A DNA stretch of 18,857 nt. It comes from CAIKXD01 sp035439485 (lineage in GTDB: Bacteria; Bacteroidota; Bacteroidia; UBA4408). A program made the translations under genes and the position numbers. Below the pieces are notes generated by a model. The model saw nothing but the letters and a program-made list of their open reading frames with translations. It made no database searches and was not told where the DNA came from. Where the stretch lies: positions 1 through 18,857 of the forward strand of contig DAORKI010000070.1 of assembly GCA_035439485.1 (NCBI GenBank), read 5' to 3'. Every line of letters begins with the position of its first letter. Within the stretch, counting starts at the first letter, position 1. Positions 14,719-18,857 of the stretch are shown here, piece after piece.

Positions 14719-15705
14719 ATGTCGGAATCCAACTTTGTTGATTATGTTAAGATTATGTGCCGTTCGGGCAAAGGTGGTGCAGGTTCAGCTCATTTACATA
14801 GAAGTAAATTAACTGCAAAAGGTGGTCCCGATGGTGGAGATGGTGGGAGAGGCGGACATATCATTGTTAAAGGAAATAAACAACTTTGGACATTATTACA
14901 CCTTAAATTTCGTAAACATGTGATTGCTGAAGCTGGTGGTGGTGGCGGAAGTGCACTTAAAACTGGGGCTTATGGTAAAGATGAAATTTTAGAAGTTCCA
15001 CTTGGAACTGTAGCTCGAGATGCAGAAACTGGAGAAATTCATTTTGAAATAACAGAAGATGGCGAAGAAAAAATTTTAGTTAAAGGCGGCCGCGGAGGTT
15101 TAGGAAATTTTCATTTTAAAAGTGCTACATTTCAAACACCACGTTTTGCACAACCTGGTGAACCTGGTGAGGAGCTATGGAAAATATTAGAATTAAAAGT
15201 ATTAGCAGACGTTGGATTAGTTGGGTTTCCTAATGCTGGTAAATCAACCTTGCTCTCTAAAATATCTGCAGCAAAACCTGAAATTGGAAATTATCCATTT
15301 ACCACTTTAACTCCTCAATTAGGGATAGTAAAATATCACGACTACAAATCATTTGTGGTAGCCGATATACCTGGTATTATTGAAGGTGCGCATGAGGGAA
15401 AGGGACTTGGTCATAGGTTTTTACGTCACATTGAAAGAAATTCGGTATTATTATTTTTAATTGCTGCTGATAGTGATGATATTAAAAAAGAATATGAAAT
15501 ATTATTGAATGAACTTGCACAATTTAATCCTGAACTATTAGACAAACAGCGTATTTTAGCCATTTCTAAGTATGATTTGATTGATGAAGAATTAGAGGCT
15601 GACATTGCTAAAAGATTGCCTAAAATTCCTCATATTTTTATTTCTTCACATACACAATATCATTTGAAAGAACTCAAGGATATGTTGTGGAAAGCCCTAA
15701 ATTAG
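14719..15705 (+). CDS. obgE: Obg-family GTPase (ObgE/CgtA)
   Basis: This essential, ribosome-associated GTPase is involved in large-subunit maturation and stress signalling. The N-terminal glycine-rich Obg fold (~4-160) includes GKGGAGSAHLHR, GGPDGGDGGRGG and EAGGGGGSA. The GTPase domain follows: G1 GFPNAGKS (169-176), G2 PFTT (193-196), G3 DIPG (216-219), G4 SKYD (283-286) and G5 SSH (309-311). G4 has Ser in place of the Asn of NKxD; the Asp that reads guanine is kept. At 328 residues it lacks the C-terminal OCT domain seen in Bacillus, as is usual for short bacterial Obg proteins. The start codon follows the hairpin by 18 nt. A PAP2 gene begins 7 nt after the stop. Confidence 0.97.
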   Translation: MSESNFVDYVKIMCRSGKGGAGSAHLHRSKLTAKGGPDGGDGGRGGHIIVKGNKQLWTLLHLKFRKHVIAEAGGGGGSALKTGAYGKDEILEVPLGTVARDAETGEIHFEITEDGEEKILVKGGRGGLGNFHFKSATFQTPRFAQPGEPGEELWKILELKVLADVGLVGFPNAGKSTLLSKISAAKPEIGNYPFTTLTPQLGIVKYHDYKSFVVADIPGIIEGAHEGKGLGHRFLRHIERNSVLLFLIAADSDDIKKEYEILLNELAQFNPELLDKQRILAISKYDLIDEELEADIAKRLPKIPHIFISSHTQYHLKELKDMLWKALN

Positions 15706-15712
15706 TGCTAAT

Positions 15713-16297
15713 ATGAGCGCATTTGATGCCATAGTTGAAGTTGATCACCAACTATTTTTTTATTTAAATAATGCCCATTTACCTTGGCTCGATACAGTTA
15801 TGTTTGCTTTGAGCAATAAGCTAATTTGGATTCCCTTGTATGCTTGGTTACTTTATTTAATATATAAGAAATATAAAAATGGAACTGTAATAATTTTAGT
15901 TTGCACAGTAGGACTCATCTTTTTTAGCGATCAAACCGCTAATGTATTTAAAGAAATTGTACAACGATATAGACCAACACACAACGCCACCTTTGGACAA
16001 TTTGTGCATACAGTGAATGATTATAGAGGAGGTACTTATGGCTTTTTTTCGAGCCATGCAGCTAATGCATTTGCACTTATGCTTTATGTGCTTCTTTTAT
16101 TAAAACCTTGCCCCAAATTATTAAAATTAACCTTAATAAGCTATGCCTGTTTAACCTCTTATAGTAGAATATATTTAGGTGTGCATTATCCTACTGATAT
16201 TATCGCAGGGGCCTTTTGTGGTTTAGGTTTAGGGTTTTTATTTTACAACTTTACAAAAGTGATTCTAGAAAAATGGAACATAAAATTACCATCATGA
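15713..16297 (+). CDS. PAP2-family membrane phosphatase
   Basis: The 194-residue membrane protein carries the type-2 phosphatidic acid phosphatase signature. C1 is KEIVQRYRP (Lys80, Arg87, Pro88), C2 is FFSSHAANAF with the catalytic His115, and C3 is SRIYLGVHYPTD (Ser151, Arg152, nucleophile His158, Asp162). About five or six membrane helices surround these motifs. The active site probably faces the periplasm. Substrates in the family include phosphatidic acid, phosphatidylglycerophosphate, undecaprenyl diphosphate and lipid A phosphates. Undecaprenyl-PP recycling or lipid A 1/4'-dephosphorylation are plausible here but cannot be told apart. It starts 7 nt after obgE and ends in an ATGA overlap with the PafA-type gene, so the two are translationally coupled. 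Confidence 0.93.
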   Translation: MSAFDAIVEVDHQLFFYLNNAHLPWLDTVMFALSNKLIWIPLYAWLLYLIYKKYKNGTVIILVCTVGLIFFSDQTANVFKEIVQRYRPTHNATFGQFVHTVNDYRGGTYGFFSSHAANAFALMLYVLLLLKPCPKLLKLTLISYACLTSYSRIYLGVHYPTDIIAGAFCGLGLGFLFYNFTKVILEKWNIKLPS

Positions 16298-17910
16298 AAT
16301 TAAAAATAGGAATAATTTTGAATTTACTTTTTGCCTATCAAATTTTTGCGCAAAAACCAAAGTTAATTGTTGGAATAGTTGTTGATCAAATGCGTGTAGA
16401 CTACCTTACAAGGTATGAAGGCAAATTTTGTGAGGGAGGATTTAAAAGGTTAATTAAAGGTGGATACTTTAATAAAAATGCCAATTTTAATTATGTGCCA
16501 ACCTACACGGGTCCTGGGCATGCATCAATTTTTACAGGAAGCGTACCGAGGGTTAATGGCATAATTGGCAATGATTGGTACAATAAAAAAACAGGTAAAA
16601 GCATTTATTGCACTGATGATGAAACTGTAGCCAGTATTGGTACTAATAGTAAAGCTGGAATGATGTCGCCACGCAATATGCTCACCACTACTATTGGGGA
16701 TGAGCTTAGGCTAGCTACCAATATGCAAGCAAAAGTAATTGGTATTTCACAAAAAGACAGAGCTTCCATTTTGCCAGCTGGACATACCGCTAATGCTGCT
16801 TATTGGTATGATGGAAGTAATGGTGCTTTTATCACCAGCACATTTTATATGCAACAATTACCTGCTTGGGTAATGGCTTTTAATGAAAAAAAACTACCAG
16901 AGAAATATTTATCTCAGGATTGGACCACACTTTTACCTATAAGTGCCTACACCGAAAGTTTAAGTGATGACAATATTTTTGAAGGAACTTTTAAAGGAGA
17001 GTCAAAACCAATTTTCCCACACAAACTGGCAGAATTAAAAGAAAAAAACAAAGGTTTAAACTTAATACGTTCCACTCCTTTTGGCAACAGCTTAACAAAA
17101 GACTTTGCTCTAGAAGCCATAAAAAATGAGCAACTCGGTGTTGATGCTATAACTGATTTTTTAAGTGTAAGTTTTTCAAGTACTGATTATGTGGGCCATC
17201 AATTTGGAATCAATGCAATTGAAACAGAAGATACTTATTTACGATTGGATAAAGATTTGGAAGAGTTCATTAACTATCTTGAGAAAAACATCGGAAAAGA
17301 AAACTTTGTAATATTTTTAACTGCCGATCATGGTGGCGCTCATAATGCAGCTTATTTACAAACTTTAAAAGTTCCTGCTGGTTTCATAAATGAAAAAATG
17401 CTTGAAGATTCAATGAAATCTCATTTAAAAAAACTTTATGGTGATACATTAGTGTTGTCATTTAGCAATCAACAATTCTTTTTAAATCATTCATACCTAT
17501 CAAAAAATAAATTAAAATTAAAAGAAGTTACAATGGAAGCTGCGCACTATGCGTTAAGTTTAGAAGGTATTGCAAATGCATATTCGGTTTATGATATAGT
17601 AGCTGCATCACAATCAAATGATGTTGCACTAAGTAGAATTTATATGGGGTATAATGATGTAAGAAGTGGAGATGTAGTACTTAATTATTTACCAGCCTAC
17701 TTAGATTATCATAAAACAGGCACAACGCATGGAGCTGCTTATACTTATGACACGCATGTCCCATTGATTTGGTATGGCTGGAAAATCAATACTGGTGCAA
17801 GCTATGAACCGGTAGACATTTCAGATATAGCACCAACAATTTCTTCTTTTTTAGATATTGCTTTTCCGAACGGATGTGTTGGTAAGCCAATTTATGGCAT
17901 AGTGAAATAA
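16294..17910 (+). CDS. pafA: PafA-type alkaline phosphatase
   Basis: This secreted phosphomonoesterase of the alkaline phosphatase superfamily resembles PafA of Flavobacteriia, which releases phosphate from organic phosphates outside the cytoplasm. ATG 16294 is chosen over an in-frame extension to 16216. It gives a clean signal peptide (KLKIGIILNLLFAYQIFA-Q, cleavage near 19) and a 4-nt ATGA overlap with the PAP2 gene. Zn sites and active site are complete: Asp31 (VVDQM), nucleophile Thr72 (TYTGPGHAS), Lys154/Arg156 (QKDRASILPAGH), Asp298/His302 (TDYVGH), Asp345/His346 (TADHGG) and His479 (TTHGAAY). Its 538 residues are close to the family's ~545. The Lys/Arg pair is the monoesterase phosphate-binding feature of PafA, which argues against a diesterase. 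It ends 7 nt from a convergent gene. Confidence 0.9.
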   Translation: MKLKIGIILNLLFAYQIFAQKPKLIVGIVVDQMRVDYLTRYEGKFCEGGFKRLIKGGYFNKNANFNYVPTYTGPGHASIFTGSVPRVNGIIGNDWYNKKTGKSIYCTDDETVASIGTNSKAGMMSPRNMLTTTIGDELRLATNMQAKVIGISQKDRASILPAGHTANAAYWYDGSNGAFITSTFYMQQLPAWVMAFNEKKLPEKYLSQDWTTLLPISAYTESLSDDNIFEGTFKGESKPIFPHKLAELKEKNKGLNLIRSTPFGNSLTKDFALEAIKNEQLGVDAITDFLSVSFSSTDYVGHQFGINAIETEDTYLRLDKDLEEFINYLEKNIGKENFVIFLTADHGGAHNAAYLQTLKVPAGFINEKMLEDSMKSHLKKLYGDTLVLSFSNQQFFLNHSYLSKNKLKLKEVTMEAAHYALSLEGIANAYSVYDIVAASQSNDVALSRIYMGYNDVRSGDVVLNYLPAYLDYHKTGTTHGAAYTYDTHVPLIWYGWKINTGASYEPVDISDIAPTISSFLDIAFPNGCVGKPIYGIVK

Positions 17911-17917
17911 TTATTTT

Positions 17918-18685
17918 TTATTTGATCTTAAAGCCCAATCTAGCTTCTAAAGCAAAGGTACTGGCATCTAGTTTGCGATGGAAAGGATAAAAACTTGGGC
18001 CAAAGGTGGTATTAATACTTAAATATAAAAAACTATTTAAATAGTGTTGGTAACCAAAATTAATTAATGGATGTATAAATTTCCGTATAAATTTTGAATA
18101 ATTTTTATTGCTTTCATTATAAATATACTTATTTGAAAAGCCCGCCAATACTCCTAATCCAGCATAAAAACCGAATTTTGATTGTTTATTTGAATGCGTT
18201 CTTACTATTATTCCGCTTGAAAAACGTGGACTAAGAACGTTTGTTGAATTGTTGAAATTGAAATTATTTTGATTAAAATTTAATGGAAATGTAAAAGAGA
18301 AATTCTTTTTGTTGAGATAATAGTTATATTGTATAAGTACATTTTTTTGCCATATTCGATAAATAGAAATATCAAGTTCATGATGATGCGGAAGTTCGTA
18401 ATTTACCATTAAATGTGCGGTGTTTTGATATAAAGGATTGCCCCAAACTGTATCAACGCGTCCACTTTGATACTTTATTGAATGAATTCTTACTGCTCTG
18501 TACCTTACTACAACCTGATCAAATTTAAATGTATCGGGCATAAACAAAATCATTCCTTGTCCAATTTGTATCACCTTTCCTACCTCAACTTTTTTTGTGC
18601 GAAAAAATACGCTATCTTGAGCTAATATGGGATAAGTGAATAATTGAAAGGAAATTAGTACTTTAAAAAATTGAAAGTAATTCAT
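17918..18685 (-). CDS. Unknown secreted protein, possibly an outer-membrane beta-barrel
   Basis: I do not recognise this 255-residue protein. It begins with a probable signal peptide (NYFQFFKVLISFQLF up to about PILA-Q, residue 22). A segment of about 55 residues follows, with repeated Val/Ile strands (KKVEVGKVIQIGQGMILFM). The rest, from about residue 90, has short aromatic/polar strands separated by Asn-rich turns (KNFSFTFPLNFNQNNFNFNN; KFGFYAGLGVLAGF; FLYLSINTTFGPSF). It ends in ARLGFKIK, not a classical aromatic terminus. This resembles small outer-membrane barrel proteins of Bacteroidota, but that is inference. It is transcribed leftward, converging on the PafA-type gene with a 7-nt gap. 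A large palindrome and the right repeat lie upstream. Base composition is as AT-rich as its neighbours. Confidence 0.72.
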   Translation of the reverse strand: MNYFQFFKVLISFQLFTYPILAQDSVFFRTKKVEVGKVIQIGQGMILFMPDTFKFDQVVVRYRAVRIHSIKYQSGRVDTVWGNPLYQNTAHLMVNYELPHHHELDISIYRIWQKNVLIQYNYYLNKKNFSFTFPLNFNQNNFNFNNSTNVLSPRFSSGIIVRTHSNKQSKFGFYAGLGVLAGFSNKYIYNESNKNYSKFIRKFIHPLINFGYQHYLNSFLYLSINTTFGPSFYPFHRKLDASTFALEARLGFKIK

Positions 18686-18709
18686 TATATATTTTCTATA
18701 ATGAACGCA

Positions 18710-18741
18710 GCCTTTTATTTTTTATTCAAAAAATAAAAGGC
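18710..18741. repeat. Perfect 14-bp-stem palindrome beside the right inverted repeat
   Basis: GCCTTTTATTTTTT (18710-18723) and its exact complement AAAAAATAAAAGGC (18728-18741) flank the 4-nt loop ATTC. The stem is GC-capped and otherwise A/T. It lies 25 nt upstream of the leftward gene's start and 61 nt from the right repeat. Because the T-tract is inside the stem, it could act as a bidirectional terminator insulating the leftward gene from transcription coming from the repeat. A 5'-leader structure or a protein-binding site are alternatives. The rest of 18686-18802 shows nothing I can assign. Confidence 0.65.
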
Positions 18742-18802
18742 AGTAAAACAATTTAACATTTTTATTATGAAACGGTGGTACTTTCAATAAAGACAAATGG
18801 AC

Positions 18803-18857
18803 CTAATTAGTCGTCCCTCAAAAAGTCATTTTTAAACGGGAGAGATGTTGGCCTTGT
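18803..18857 (-). repeat. Right copy of 55-bp inverted repeat at window end
   Basis: This is the reverse complement of 19-73 with one substitution (18820 against 56). It reaches the very last base of the window, so the true repeat is longer than what is seen. Read leftward, the two frames that are open in the left copy end differently here. The substitution creates TGA in one frame and removes TAG in the other, which then ends at TAA next to the CTAATTAG boundary. The copies are thus nearly but not fully identical. This suits recent copies of an IS or another dispersed repeat better than an assembly palindrome. Confidence 0.85.

Noticed and set aside
16216..16293. N-terminal extension of the PafA-type protein into the PAP2 gene
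   Set aside because: It would hide the signal peptide behind 26 charged/aromatic residues. The ATGA overlap start gives a proper signal peptide.
17905..17916. AAATAATTATTT palindrome at the PafA-gene stop as a terminator
   Set aside because: A loopless six-base A/T dyad is too weak and common in AT-rich DNA to call, although a T-run follows.
19..18857. The whole window as a composite transposon or integrative element bounded by inverted repeats
   Set aside because: The interior is housekeeping and envelope genes (dut, ruvC, adk, obgE) with no transposase, integrase or cargo-like genes, and composition looks uniform. The repeats more likely mark where the sequence ends in dispersed elements.

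Overview
The window is an AT-rich stretch of a Bacteroidota chromosome, probably from the Chitinophagales/Sphingobacteriales side of the phylum, although no lineage marker here settles that. Three things point to the phylum. There is a giant secreted protein with CHU_C-associated Ig-like repeats and a type IX secretion (T9SS) type-B sorting domain. Recognisable Shine-Dalgarno sequences are absent, while promoters resemble the Bacteroidota form TTG-N~20-TAnnTTTG. The gene order is also typical: dut, sugar nucleotidyltransferase, TPR lipoprotein, DUF4292 lipoprotein, EnvC-like protein, and adk next to obgE.

Layout. (1) Positions 1-228 hold the left copy of a 55-bp repeat and a leader with small dyads. 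(2) 229-5697 is one 1822-residue cell-surface or secreted protein built from eight Ig-like modules and three SprB-like modules in a higher-order pattern. (3) 5781-11218 is a rightward envelope and nucleotide run: dUTPase, NDP-sugar synthase with a beta-helix tail, TPR lipoprotein (TTG start), DUF4292 lipoprotein, and an EnvC-type coiled-coil protein with a degenerate LytM domain. (4) 11230-13366 is a leftward two-gene unit, a membrane GT2 glycosyltransferase and a UPF0104/MprF-type membrane protein. It converges on the envC-like gene and diverges from ruvC. (5) 13411-17910 is rightward: ruvC, adk, obgE, a PAP2 phosphatase and a PafA-type alkaline phosphatase, the last two overlapping by 4 nt. 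(6) 17918-18685 is a leftward secreted or outer-membrane protein of unknown function. (7) 18686-18857 holds a perfect 14-bp-stem palindrome and the right, inverted copy of the 55-bp repeat.

Most of the content is ordinary core genome: DNA repair and recombination, nucleotide metabolism, a ribosome-associated GTPase, phosphatases and envelope biogenesis. I see no defence system, prophage, CRISPR array, tRNA or rRNA. The points most worth a second look are the near-identical inverted repeats at both window ends, the modular architecture of the giant surface protein, the loss of metal-site residues in the EnvC-like protein, the envelope operon of two lipoproteins plus EnvC, and the unknown secreted protein beside the right repeat. 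The inverted ends probably mean that the sequence stops inside two copies of one dispersed element. A mobile 18.8-kb unit is unlikely, because the interior is housekeeping genes.
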